In this document: positions 1 through 7,505 of the stretch, piece after piece
Layout of the letters: every line of letters begins with the position of its first letter
Position numbering within the stretch: position 1 is the stretch's first letter
DNA from: Lachnospiraceae bacterium
GTDB lineage: Bacteria; Bacillota; Clostridia; Lachnospirales; Lachnospiraceae
Direction: 5' to 3'
Length of the DNA: 60,105 bases
Assembly: GCA_015258095.1 (NCBI GenBank)
Contig: JABZIV010000009.1
Span: 1-60,105, forward strand
Made by a program: the position numbers and the translations under genes
Notes under the pieces: generated by a model
Told to the model about the DNA's origin: nothing
Database searches by the model: none
The model's input: only the letters and a program-made list of their open reading frames with translations

Positions 1-643
1 GTAATGCACTGTAGCTTATTTCCAGGCGTTCTTGTACTGCGAAAGACAGGGCATGGTTTTCTTCTTTCTGAAAGCAGAGCGCGTACGGCAGGAGAAAAAG
101 AATCGCAAAAAGAAAGAAGAGAAAGCTGATTCGGAAGTATTCCGGAAAGGAATAATTATATTGTAAAAACAAATAAAATTCGGACAAGGAGGTGAAGGGA
201 AAAAGAATACTCCCCATCTCAGCTGCAAGAATCTGTAAACAAAAGCAGTGAATAAAAAGAAACGGGGTCTCCTCTTCCTTTCCGAGCGTTCCCATACAGA
301 GAGGGAGCGTAAAATACAAGCTGACACTGGTACCGAAAAACAAGGCTAAGAGAAAACTTACTGCAATTAAAGAGAGAGCGAGTCCTCTTCTTGTCTTACA
401 GAAACGAAGAAGTGGATAGGTAAAATAAAACAAAATCGGAGTATGAAGGAGGAAAGACGTCAAAATTAAAACTGTCGCAAGATAAGAAAAATTTTCAAGC
501 GGAAAATAGCGAAGAAACGGAAATGCCAAAATACCGTGCAGGATTGAGTCGCTTGCCTTTTCCGGAGAAATGAAAAAGCAGGAAAGCAAAAACAATCCTG
601 CCAGAAGGGTTAGAAGAAACTGTTTCAAATATCTTCTAATCAC
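1..643 (-). CDS. Polytopic membrane protein of unknown function, 3' end cut by window edge
   Basis: I read this frame directly. A GTG start at 643-641 opens a frame with no stop down to base 1, giving about 214 visible residues (N-terminus MIRRYLKQFLLTLLAGLF). The start has a good ribosome site, AGAAAGGA, about 8 bases upstream. The GTG overlaps the TGA stop of the upstream YitT-family gene (GTGA), so the two are probably translationally coupled. The protein is very hydrophobic, with roughly five to six membrane segments separated by short basic loops. I do not recognise a family. A role linked to YitT is inferred only from the coupling. The C-terminus lies outside the window. Confidence 0.7.
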   Translation of the reverse strand, partial: MIRRYLKQFLLTLLAGLFLLSCFFISPEKASDSILHGILAFPFLRYFPLENFSYLATVLILTSFLLHTPILFYFTYPLLRFCKTRRGLALSLIAVSFLLALFFGTSVSLYFTLPLCMGTLGKEEETPFLFIHCFCLQILAAEMGSILFPFTSLSEFYLFLQYNYSFPEYFRISFLFFLFAILFLLPYALCFQKEENHALSFAVQERLEISYSAL

Positions 644-1497
644 AATAATTCATCCTTTCTCAAGAAACCTTCTCCGTGTACTTCCCGTACATCCGCAATA
701 ATGAAGAAGGCTTTCTCATCGATTCCGTCCACAAATTCTCTAAGCTCTGCCACTTCTTTATTACTGAGGATACAGTAAAGCATACAAATCCCCTTTTTTG
801 TATACATCCCTTTCGCATCTATTCCGGTTACACCGCGATTCATCTTTCCAATGATATAATCCGCAATTTCATCTCCTCTATGAGAAAGAATCGTAACAGA
901 TTTCGCAAAATGCATTCCTTCCATGATGGCTTCACAGACTTTCGAAAAAACATAAACGGAAACGAGGGCGTATAACGCCTTCTGAATACCGAAAATCTGC
1001 ATTCCCCAAAGAATGACACAGGAGTCGATAACCTGTACCATCTTGGCAATCGGAATATGCTTAAACCTGGTCTGTACTATTGCAGCAAGCAGATCCGTTC
1101 CTCCTGTAGTGCTGTTGGCAAGAAAAACCAAACCGCAACCGACTCCCATAAATGCACCGCCGACTACGGAGGCTAGAAAAAAATCATTTGCCGGAATAAT
1201 CTGCCAAGCGGGAAGAACGAATAGAAAGAAAGAACAAAGTAAGGTAGATACCATGGTACGAAAAAGAAACTTTCCGCCTTTAGCAAAAAACCCCCATATA
1301 AATAAAGGAATGTTAATAACAGTATTACTGAGCCACAAAGGAACGGAAAACAGATATCGAATAATAATGGCAACGCCGGTCACTCCGCCGATAACCAATT
1401 CCACCTTATCAAAAAAAGATAAAGAAGCCACTGAAATCAAAAAGCTTCCCACAATAATAAAGATATAATCCCGAATCACTTTTTTATTCTTTTCCAT
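640..1497 (-). CDS. YitT family membrane protein (DUF161 + DUF2179)
   Basis: This 285-residue protein begins MEKNKKVIRDYIFIIVGSF. Residues about 10-200 form five or so membrane helices with the glycine-rich family signature (GGVTGVAIIIRY; GCGLVFLANSTTGGTDLLA). The C-terminal 75 residues are a soluble DUF2179 domain (GVTGIDAKGMYTKKG, FFIIADVREVHGEGF). Length and architecture match full-length YitT/YebE/YvjA-type proteins. Their transport substrate is not established, so none is assigned. The gene has a sigma-A-like promoter just upstream, and its stop overlaps the start of a second membrane protein, giving a two-gene operon. Confidence 0.9.
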   Translation of the reverse strand: MEKNKKVIRDYIFIIVGSFLISVASLSFFDKVELVIGGVTGVAIIIRYLFSVPLWLSNTVINIPLFIWGFFAKGGKFLFRTMVSTLLCSFFLFVLPAWQIIPANDFFLASVVGGAFMGVGCGLVFLANSTTGGTDLLAAIVQTRFKHIPIAKMVQVIDSCVILWGMQIFGIQKALYALVSVYVFSKVCEAIMEGMHFAKSVTILSHRGDEIADYIIGKMNRGVTGIDAKGMYTKKGICMLYCILSNKEVAELREFVDGIDEKAFFIIADVREVHGEGFLRKDELL

Positions 1498-1538
1498 CTG
1501 TCTTCTCTCCTGTCGTTCTTTCTCTAGAAATATCTCCT

Positions 1539-1567
1539 ATAGTATCGAATTTTTCGCATTCTGTAAA
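1539..1567 (-). promoter_or_regulatory. Promoter of the yitT-like operon
   Basis: On the minus strand TTTACA (1567-1562) and TACTAT (1544-1539) are separated by exactly 17 bases. The -10 lies about 41 bases before the ATG at 1497. The hairpin element at 1577-1606 sits directly upstream of the -35. Confidence 0.6.
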
Positions 1568-1576
1568 TGAGATATC

Positions 1577-1606
1577 TCGCGCTTTATGCGCGATACTCGT
1601 TATGAA
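1577..1606 (+). repeat. Hairpin plus 12-mer element, copy 1
   Basis: A perfect 6-bp hairpin, TCGCGC-tttat-GCGCGA (1577-1593), is followed by ACTCGTTATGAA (1595-1606). The same 12-mer, also next to a GC-rich hairpin, recurs in inverted orientation at 40820-40850. It lies just upstream of the yitT promoter, so it could be a dispersed element or an operator. Confidence 0.45.
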
Positions 1607-1629
1607 AAAAGCACCCGGACTGTATCCGC

Positions 1630-1662
1630 AAAAAAAGAGATGCAAGCGATTCTTTGCATCTC
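1630..1662 (-). terminator. Intrinsic terminator after the NlpC/P60 gene
   Basis: On the minus strand GAGATGCAA (1662-1654) pairs perfectly with TTGCATCTC (1645-1637), followed by seven T (1636-1630). It lies about 100 bases past the stop of the NlpC/P60 gene. Confidence 0.8.
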
Positions 1663-1760
1663 CATTCCTTTTCGGAACTTCACTTTCCCGCATTCCTAAA
1701 GTAAAAAGATATTGAACTATCCGTCTTAAAGATAGGGCGCAGTGCATTCAACAAATGGAC

Positions 1761-2711
1761 TTACTTTCGAATGTATCGCCCAAATCCGTAGGCCTTTGCA
1801 TAATGATAATCATGTTCCCGCACAAAATCTCCCGTTCTCGTCGCATGGATTATCGTACCGTTTCCGGAATAAATACCCACATGATAAATCGTGCTGGGAG
1901 ATGAACCGTAGAAAATCAAATCTCCGGGCTGTAAATCCGCTTCCGAAATCTTGATTGCTTCCGCATACTGGGAGCGGGAATCTCTCGGAATCGAAATACC
2001 GAAATGCTTAAACACCTGCTGTGTAAAACCGGAACAATCCACGCCTGAACTCAAAGAGGTTCCGGCTGTCCTGTAAGGAAGAACGGCAATGAAGGAACGT
2101 GCATAGGAAATCAAATCTCCCATATCCTTATTGGATTGCAAAGCGGCAGAAATAACATCCATACTGGGATCCCCAAACGAATCCGTAATGTCTACGATAT
2201 CGCTACCGTCTTTTTTCTCCGTATTTTTATTCTCTTTCTGAGAAGACTCTTTCTTTCCCTTAGAGAGAACGGCATTTTCCAGGTAAGTGAGTTCGGATTC
2301 CTTTTTCTCGCTTACTTCCGTACCGAGATTCAGGTCGCCTTCCATTTCTACCGTTCCCGTACTGTTTTCATTTTTTCCATTCGTGAAAACACCGGACTCA
2401 CTGGTCGATTTCAGCTTTACAACTCCATTCTCCAGCCAAGCCCCTGTAGAATCTACAGTATAGCCGTCAATCGTTTTTTTTGTCTGTAGCCATCCCTGCT
2501 TATCGAAATAATAGCACTCCGCATAGCCGTCTCCATTACCGTCAATCCATGCCCATGTGGACTTCGGATAGGACCCGTCCATGTGGTTATACCACCATTT
2601 ATTTTTATTTTTTCCGCTTCCCTTCTGCCACTGCCCGGCATAGGCAGGTAAAGCCGTGAAAACGGTTAAAGCGGAAAGAAATAATATCGTTAAAACTTTC
2701 TTTTTTCTCAT
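1761..2711 (-). CDS. Secreted NlpC/P60 cell-wall hydrolase with N-terminal CW-like repeats
   Basis: The frame stays open to 2768, but the ATG at 2711 has a clear ribosome site (GAGG, 7 bases) and starts a textbook signal peptide (MRKKKVLTILFLSALTVF, cleavage after AYA). The mature N-terminus has short aromatic/glycine repeats like choline-binding (CW) repeats (WWYNHMDGSYPKSTWAWIDGNG, then GWLQTKKTIDGYTVDSTG). A charged low-complexity linker follows. The C-terminal ~115 residues are an NlpC/P60 domain with catalytic Cys about 226 (DCSGF), His about 277 (YHVGIY) and a third polar residue, His about 289 (IIHA). The family cleaves gamma-D-Glu-diaminoacid bonds of peptidoglycan. The gene is probably monocistronic, with its own promoter and terminator. 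Confidence 0.9.
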   Translation of the reverse strand: MRKKKVLTILFLSALTVFTALPAYAGQWQKGSGKNKNKWWYNHMDGSYPKSTWAWIDGNGDGYAECYYFDKQGWLQTKKTIDGYTVDSTGAWLENGVVKLKSTSESGVFTNGKNENSTGTVEMEGDLNLGTEVSEKKESELTYLENAVLSKGKKESSQKENKNTEKKDGSDIVDITDSFGDPSMDVISAALQSNKDMGDLISYARSFIAVLPYRTAGTSLSSGVDCSGFTQQVFKHFGISIPRDSRSQYAEAIKISEADLQPGDLIFYGSSPSTIYHVGIYSGNGTIIHATRTGDFVREHDYHYAKAYGFGRYIRK

Positions 2712-2739
2712 ACAAGACCTCTTCTCCTGTGCTTTCCTA

Positions 2740-2768
2740 ATACTAATCGATAGAAAAGCATTAGACAA
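2740..2768 (-). promoter_or_regulatory. Promoter of the NlpC/P60 gene
   Basis: On the minus strand TTGTCT (2768-2763) and TAGTAT (2745-2740) have a 17-base spacer. The -10 is about 29 bases before the chosen ATG, which also supports the shorter start over the longer open frame. Confidence 0.6.
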
Positions 2769-2822
2769 TGGAGAAAATTAAATTGTAAGTTTTATCGTAA
2801 AATGTTTAGTATTTTGTAAGTT

Positions 2823-3083
2823 TTAGAGATATGCATCTCTTTTTTCGTTGTATTCTTCCTTCAGTTCTTTGATTTCGCGGTAAGTAGAGGGATGGGTAGA
2901 CAGATATCCGTTCAGCTTCGTATACTCGTCCCCCTGAATCATCAGGCAGACACCGCAACAGAGACTTGCGGCACGCGGGGTAGGCGCAATCCTGCTGTCT
3001 ATCCCCGCATTTTGCAAATCTCTGTGCATCTTAATTGCCTGCTCGTGGTTATCAAATAGAATATAATACTTATTTTCTTTCAT
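2823..3083 (-). CDS. DUF3343 small protein, putative sulfur/selenium carrier
   Basis: This is an 86-residue protein (MKENKYYILFDNHEQAIKMH) with the DUF3343 pattern: an N-terminal beta strand with FxxHEQA, then RAASLCCGVCL containing a CC-x2-C cluster near residue 42. The frame extends to a TTG at 3095, but the ATG at 3083 gives the family-typical start. It overlaps the end of the upstream HgdB-like gene by 14 bases, so translation is probably coupled. The family is annotated as a putative Se/S carrier from context; biochemical function is unproven. Pairing with an iron-sulfur reductase suggests a redox or cluster-related role (inference). Confidence 0.8.
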   Translation of the reverse strand: MKENKYYILFDNHEQAIKMHRDLQNAGIDSRIAPTPRAASLCCGVCLMIQGDEYTKLNGYLSTHPSTYREIKELKEEYNEKRDAYL

Positions 3084-4362
3084 TACCGGACTCAATCATT
3101 TCAAGGAAAGCACTGACACGGGTTCTTAATTGTTCGGCATCGCTGTCTTCATAATCCGTCTCCAGCGTAAGAACCTTGTATCCTTCTTCTTTCAAACGTC
3201 TTTCCACAAAGTAGTTCTCTGTAGCGTACAAGTTACAGAACTTCAGATTAACATTGATGATTCCATCCACATGATATTCTTCTGCCAGTCGAAGGATATC
3301 ATCGATTCTTTCCGAATTCGGTGTGAAGCAGGCACAATGCACATTGTTAAAATACCGCTCCGTCAATGCTTCCGCCGCTTCTTCCATCGTCTTATTCTCT
3401 TCTTTTACCGTATTTGTAAAATAACGTGTACCCGTACAATTTTCTTCACAAACGACAATTCCTCCGGAAGTCTCAATAATATTGTGCATCTTCCAGTTTG
3501 GAACAGCCATCGGTGTCCCTGTAAGTAAAATCCGGGGAGCAGACTTCTCTACAATAGATACATCCTCTTTTATGCGTTCTTCCAGCTCGTCACAAAGTTC
3601 ATTTACCTGCCGGGTCAAGCGCTCCGGGTCATCGAAAAAGGCAATCTGCATAATCAAAAGCACATCTCTTCCACTAATGGGAACACACGGATTCTTTCGG
3701 CAGTTATAGAGTCTCTGTAAGGCCTTTCTCTTTTCGTTTACAATATGAATAGCATGATTTAACTTATGAATGTCGACCGTATTTCCGGTGAACTCTTCCA
3801 TCACCTTCACAAAATCCAGAATCTCCTGATCCCACGCTTTGCTGTCCTGCGGTCTCTTTCCGTTAGGAATATGCATAACGTGCATCTTCACATCTTCAGA
3901 AAGAATCTCATAAGCTTTCTTTTTCCCGTCGCAGGTGGTTTCTCCCACAAACATATCCGCAATACGGAAGTAGGGACAGGTTCTTCCGAGTCTTGCGCCT
4001 ACAGATGCTTTAATCAGCGGGCAGGTATTGGCCGGTAAGACTTTCTCTCCTTCGGGAACCCAGAACTGGGATCCTCCACAGAGGCCCGTAACGATTCCGT
4101 TTGCCGCGATAATCACTTCATCCGGCACAAAGACACAGAATGTACCAATCACTTTTCTGCCTTCCTTTTGCGCCTGAATCAGCTCTGCCGGACGGATGCC
4201 GTGGATATCCGCAGCAACCATATTGAAGTAATCCATTCCCTTCGGTCTGTTTTTTTGTGTTAAAAACACATCTCCGAATGCACCGGGAAGCGCTGCACAG
4301 AGCAAGTCGTGCCTCTCGAGATCCATCCCCAAATCCGCCCACATCTGATGGTTCTTGTCCAT
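3070..4362 (-). CDS. 2-hydroxyacyl-CoA dehydratase (HgdB-like) / double-cubane-cluster reductase
   Basis: This 430-residue protein belongs to the HgdB/FldB/BcrC superfamily. Conserved cysteines occur where the family binds its cluster: ANTCPLIKASVGARLGRTC, FVGETTCDGKKKAYE, ENCTGTRYF, HCACFTPNSER and LKFCNLYATENYFVE. The length and single-subunit layout resemble double-cubane-cluster proteins (ATP-dependent low-potential reductases) more than the two-subunit dehydratases. The substrate is unknown. These enzymes need an ATPase activator (HgdC/YjiL-like), and none is encoded in this window. The start has a strong site, AGGAGG, 7 bases before the ATG. The leader contains mutually exclusive hairpins (4390-4442). 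Confidence 0.8.
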   Translation of the reverse strand: MDKNHQMWADLGMDLERHDLLCAALPGAFGDVFLTQKNRPKGMDYFNMVAADIHGIRPAELIQAQKEGRKVIGTFCVFVPDEVIIAANGIVTGLCGGSQFWVPEGEKVLPANTCPLIKASVGARLGRTCPYFRIADMFVGETTCDGKKKAYEILSEDVKMHVMHIPNGKRPQDSKAWDQEILDFVKVMEEFTGNTVDIHKLNHAIHIVNEKRKALQRLYNCRKNPCVPISGRDVLLIMQIAFFDDPERLTRQVNELCDELEERIKEDVSIVEKSAPRILLTGTPMAVPNWKMHNIIETSGGIVVCEENCTGTRYFTNTVKEENKTMEEAAEALTERYFNNVHCACFTPNSERIDDILRLAEEYHVDGIINVNLKFCNLYATENYFVERRLKEEGYKVLTLETDYEDSDAEQLRTRVSAFLEMIESGNERK

Positions 4363-4389
4363 AATTTAACCTCCTGCATCACATAAACA

Positions 4390-4442
4390 TCTCATCGGCG
4401 AAGTCCTTTGATGAGAAAAATGTGCTCAGCATCCTTCTCATC
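4390..4442 (-). promoter_or_regulatory. Two-state hairpin leader of the HgdB-like gene
   Basis: In the minus-strand transcript three 7-base arms occur in order: GATGAGA (4442-4436), TCTCATC (4416-4410) and GATGAGA (4396-4390). The middle arm can pair perfectly with either outer arm, so only one hairpin can form at a time. The last arm lies about 15 bases before the AGGAGG ribosome site. This resembles a translational switch. I do not recognise a known riboswitch class, and no U-tract follows. Confidence 0.4.
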
Positions 4443-4611
4443 TTAAAAAAAGCTCTGTAAACAGTATAACCATGCCGACAGAACTTGAGAAATTGCGTAT
4501 TGCGATGATGGGCGGGTTCTATTGGATATCGATATGAATTTCGTATTTTTATTTTATTTCTAAACGACTTTTAAAGAAACGGAGTAAGAAGCGAGAAAAA
4601 AACGGGGTGCC

Positions 4612-5304
4612 TTAAATTTCCGCATCTTTTCCTTCTTCTACTACATAGCTTTGGAACTCCATTTCCGGCATACACTCTGCCATGTCTTTCCGAATTCTTT
4701 CCAGTGCTTCCAAACGCATTGCAACGGAAGTATTGGCATTTCCCTGAATGATAAAAATGGCATTTTTCGTGTTTTCGTCAAATTTATAATTTTCGCCGTC
4801 CCGCACGTCAATCCATGCCATGATGCCCTTTTTATCTTTATAAACATAATCTGTTTCCGCTACATATTTTTCCGGTGCAAGAATGGGATAGAATACATCC
4901 TCTTTCTTACTTACCGTAAAACAGATTTCCTCATCAATCTTATCATAGTCATGTCCGCCAATTGCAAGGAAAGAACGGAGAGACTCCACATTATAAATAT
5001 CTACGATACTGTTGATATGCGGAATGCTTCCCCTCCGCTTGATATTTTGAATCAAGGCAACGGCAGTCGGCGGATTCTTCTTCGTGCTGCGACCCACAGC
5101 CGAAATGGAATCGACATAGCCTTGGTTCACAGGGTGCTTCAATGCCTCTTCCGCGTCACATTGCAAGGCCCACTCCTCCATCTCTTTCTGCTTCGCGAGG
5201 AAATTCTCCGATAAGCTTGCAGACGGGTTCACATGCTTTGCGATAGCCAGAACGATAGTTTTCTTTCCTAAGTCTGCAATACTTTTGTCTACAATGATTT
5301 TCAT
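4612..5304 (-). CDS. B3/B4 tRNA-editing-like domain protein (PheT-related)
   Basis: This 230-residue protein (MKIIVDKSIADLGKKTIVLA) matches the free-standing B3/B4 domain family related to the editing domain of phenylalanyl-tRNA synthetase beta. The core is around residues 65-200, with the motifs RRGSIPHINSIVDIYNVES and FAIGGHDYD-like (here LAIGGHDYDKI), and later AWIDVRDGENYKFDENT. PheT itself is about 800 residues, so this is not a fragment of it. Free-standing members are assumed to act on mis-charged tRNA or amino acids, with little direct evidence. It is the last gene of the NusG_II - radical SAM - cysteine desulfurase operon, 19 bases after the preceding stop. Confidence 0.85.
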   Translation of the reverse strand: MKIIVDKSIADLGKKTIVLAIAKHVNPSASLSENFLAKQKEMEEWALQCDAEEALKHPVNQGYVDSISAVGRSTKKNPPTAVALIQNIKRRGSIPHINSIVDIYNVESLRSFLAIGGHDYDKIDEEICFTVSKKEDVFYPILAPEKYVAETDYVYKDKKGIMAWIDVRDGENYKFDENTKNAIFIIQGNANTSVAMRLEALERIRKDMAECMPEMEFQSYVVEEGKDAEI

Positions 5305-5323
5305 TTCATCCTCTCCTTTATTC

Positions 5324-6589
5324 TTAGCGGGGTGAACACAATAATTCTTCCAGCGCTCTTCCGCAATACTCTACTTCTTCCATAGTATTCGCCCATCCGA
5401 AAGAAAAACGAATGGTTCCGGTCGGATAGCTTCCCAGGGTAATGTGCGCGGACGGAGCGCAGTGCAGTCCTACTCTCGTCATGATACCATAGCGTGCATC
5501 CAATTGAAATGCGGTATCGGATAACTCCCGGCTGCGTGTTTGCAGGGAAACGACCGCCGCCCTTCCTTCCGTATCCCTCTTCCCTATCACTCTTAACAAG
5601 TCTCTTTCTTCCATCCCCTTTAAAATCTCTAAGAACACTTGTGTCAATTCCAGCTCATGTTCTCTCGTCTTTTGTAAAGCCGCCAGAAAATAAGCCTGTT
5701 TCTCGTCCGTTCCACACTCCTCTTTCTCGTTCGTTCCACGCTCCTCTTTCTCTTTTGGAAGCGCATTTTTCCCTTCCTCCATAAGCCATTGTAGCGCGGC
5801 ATGTAAACCGAATATCCCGGGGAGATTGGGGGTTCCCGCCTCAAAGCGATCCGGTAAAAAATCAGGCATGCTCTCTAGATGACTCAGGCTCCCCGTCCCT
5901 CCGGCGATAAGCGGTTCCATCTTCCCCTTCAGAGAATCTTCTAAAAGAAACCCGCCCGTTCCCTGCGGACCGAGAAGACTCTTATGCCCGGTAAAACAAA
6001 GCGCGTCAATGTGCATCTTTTCCATATCTATCGGGAACACGCCTGCCGTCTGTGCACTGTCCACTATGAAGAGAAGGCCGTGTTCCTTGCAAAACATACC
6101 TACTTCTTCTATCGGTAGTAAAGTTCCGCAAACATTGCTGGCATGCATCATCACAACTGCTTTCGTGTTTTTCTGAAGCTGCGCTTCCAGTTTTTCAACA
6201 GAAAGACTCCCGTCCACCGCACAAAGCACTCTGGTGAAGGAAACGCCTTTCTCTTCCAATTGCACAAGAGGCCGCATCACTGCATTATGTTCCATGGAGG
6301 AGCACAGGACATGATCTCCTTCATGGAGAAGACCTTTTAATACGAAATTTAAACTTTCCGTGATATTTTTGGTAAAAATCACATTCTTATAGTCCGGAGC
6401 ATGAAAAAGAGATGCAAGGAGTTCTCTCGTCTCAAATACCACGGCTTCCGTATCATAAGCACTGTTATATCCGCCACGGTTTACATTGCTTCCGAACTTC
6501 GTCATATAGTCGAATACCGCTCTCGGAACCGCATCCGGCTTGGGAAAACTGGTTGCCGCAGAATCGACATAGACTTTCTTCTTATCCAT
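5324..6589 (-). CDS. Cysteine desulfurase family protein (class V aminotransferase)
   Basis: This 421-residue PLP enzyme begins MDKKKVYVDSAATSFPKP. The ATG at 6589 is chosen over an upstream in-frame start because GGAGGG lies just before it. PLP-binding features are Asp about 177 (FIVDSAQTAG) and Lys about 203 (CFTGHKSLLGPQG). The C-terminal RVGLHCAPSAH carries the family cysteine expected to take the persulfide, and GTIRFSFGWANT closes the fold. It fits the EF2568-like cysteine desulfurase subfamily rather than NifS/IscS. A surface segment near residues 290-312 carries an 8-residue tandem duplication (EERGTNEK / EECGTDEK). It overlaps the radical SAM gene by 8 bases. Confidence 0.88.
   Translation of the reverse strand: MDKKKVYVDSAATSFPKPDAVPRAVFDYMTKFGSNVNRGGYNSAYDTEAVVFETRELLASLFHAPDYKNVIFTKNITESLNFVLKGLLHEGDHVLCSSMEHNAVMRPLVQLEEKGVSFTRVLCAVDGSLSVEKLEAQLQKNTKAVVMMHASNVCGTLLPIEEVGMFCKEHGLLFIVDSAQTAGVFPIDMEKMHIDALCFTGHKSLLGPQGTGGFLLEDSLKGKMEPLIAGGTGSLSHLESMPDFLPDRFEAGTPNLPGIFGLHAALQWLMEEGKNALPKEKEERGTNEKEECGTDEKQAYFLAALQKTREHELELTQVFLEILKGMEERDLLRVIGKRDTEGRAAVVSLQTRSRELSDTAFQLDARYGIMTRVGLHCAPSAHITLGSYPTGTIRFSFGWANTMEEVEYCGRALEELLCSPR
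5702..5749. repeat. 24-bp tandem duplication inside the cysteine desulfurase gene
   Basis: Two adjacent 24-base units (5702-5725 and 5726-5749) differ at two positions and encode EERGTNEK-type octapeptides. The length is a multiple of three, so the frame is kept. Confidence 0.75.
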
Positions 6590-7493
6590 CCGTCCCTCCC
6601 CCTCCATAGGGAAAATCACAGGCATAAATCGCATCCTTCATAGAATACTCTTCTATCAGCCCTTTCACTTTATCCATCATCTTCATTCCGTCATCCGGAA
6701 ATTTCCCCCGAATTCTTTTCTGTATACCGTCATGAAAAGACTCATAGTAAATCGGATGACTTTGCTCTGTATCTTTTGTTAAAAGCTGTATCAACTTATA
6801 GTCTTCCTGCAAGTTTTCCAGTTCCGTTGCCGGAAGAAAATCCCCCTGCATAATGGAGTGATAGAGGGGCGTCTCTGCTGAAAGAAAGAGGGAGAAATTC
6901 ACCAAATACTCCGGTTTTGTCCGCTTGAGAAAATCCGCCATGGCTTCCGCATTCTCTTCTCCTCTTCCCCTTCCCGCTACACCGGTCATAATATGTGCCG
7001 CATACTCCATCCCCGCATTCTGCACCCGTTGAATCGCCAGTTCCGCCTCCTCTACCGAATGTTCCTTATGCATGAATTGCAGGACATCTTCCAGTCCGCT
7101 TTCTATTCCGATAAAGAGTAAGGTATACCCCTTATCGGAAAGCGCTTTTAATTCTTTATCCGTTTTTGAAAGAATACTGCTCACAGTTGCATCGGAATGA
7201 ATTTTGACGTCATTTGGAAAATAGGAATGAATGGTATCTAATATCGTCAGTAATTTTTCTGTCTGAAGGGAGAAAGCACAACCGTCCCCGAGAAATATTT
7301 TATGCGGACTTCCCCCACACGCCTTCACCCGCTTAAGCTCTGCCTCTATTTTTTGAAACGGAAGCTCCCGATAGCGTAAATCGCGAAAAAGATTACAGAA
7401 AGAGCAGGCATTATAAGGGCAGCCTACAGTAATCGGAAGCATAAAAGCATCCTTCTCCATCGGCGAACGGCAAATTCTTCCCTCATAGTCCAT
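6582..7493 (-). CDS. Radical SAM protein of unknown substrate
   Basis: This 303-residue radical SAM enzyme starts MDYEGRICRSPMEKDA with the site AAAGGAG before it. The cluster motif is GCPYNACSFCN near residue 25, a CX4CX2C spacing rather than the classical CX3CX2C; this variant recurs in related uncharacterised B12-independent members. Downstream are typical (beta/alpha) barrel elements: KIFLGDGCAF, KIHSDATVSS, LLFIGIESGLEDVLQFMHK (the GIESG SAM-contact motif) and HIMTGVAGRG. There is no SPASM domain or C-terminal cysteine cluster. It overlaps the cysteine desulfurase by 8 bases, which suggests a shared pathway, perhaps sulfur insertion or tRNA chemistry (inference). Confidence 0.85.
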   Translation of the reverse strand: MDYEGRICRSPMEKDAFMLPITVGCPYNACSFCNLFRDLRYRELPFQKIEAELKRVKACGGSPHKIFLGDGCAFSLQTEKLLTILDTIHSYFPNDVKIHSDATVSSILSKTDKELKALSDKGYTLLFIGIESGLEDVLQFMHKEHSVEEAELAIQRVQNAGMEYAAHIMTGVAGRGRGEENAEAMADFLKRTKPEYLVNFSLFLSAETPLYHSIMQGDFLPATELENLQEDYKLIQLLTKDTEQSHPIYYESFHDGIQKRIRGKFPDDGMKMMDKVKGLIEEYSMKDAIYACDFPYGGGGTDG

Positions 7494-7505
7494 CCTGCTC
7501 TCCTT

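Noticed and set aside
16..327. Minus-strand open frame of 103 codons
   Set aside because: It is out of frame with a longer, GTG-started membrane protein that has a good ribosome site and runs off the window.
1013..1468. Plus-strand open frame of 151 codons
   Set aside because: It is antisense to the conserved YitT-like gene and has no family features.
1484..1747. Minus-strand open frame of 87 codons upstream of the YitT-like gene
   Set aside because: It covers a promoter, a hairpin element and a terminator, has no ribosome site, and its composition is not protein-like.
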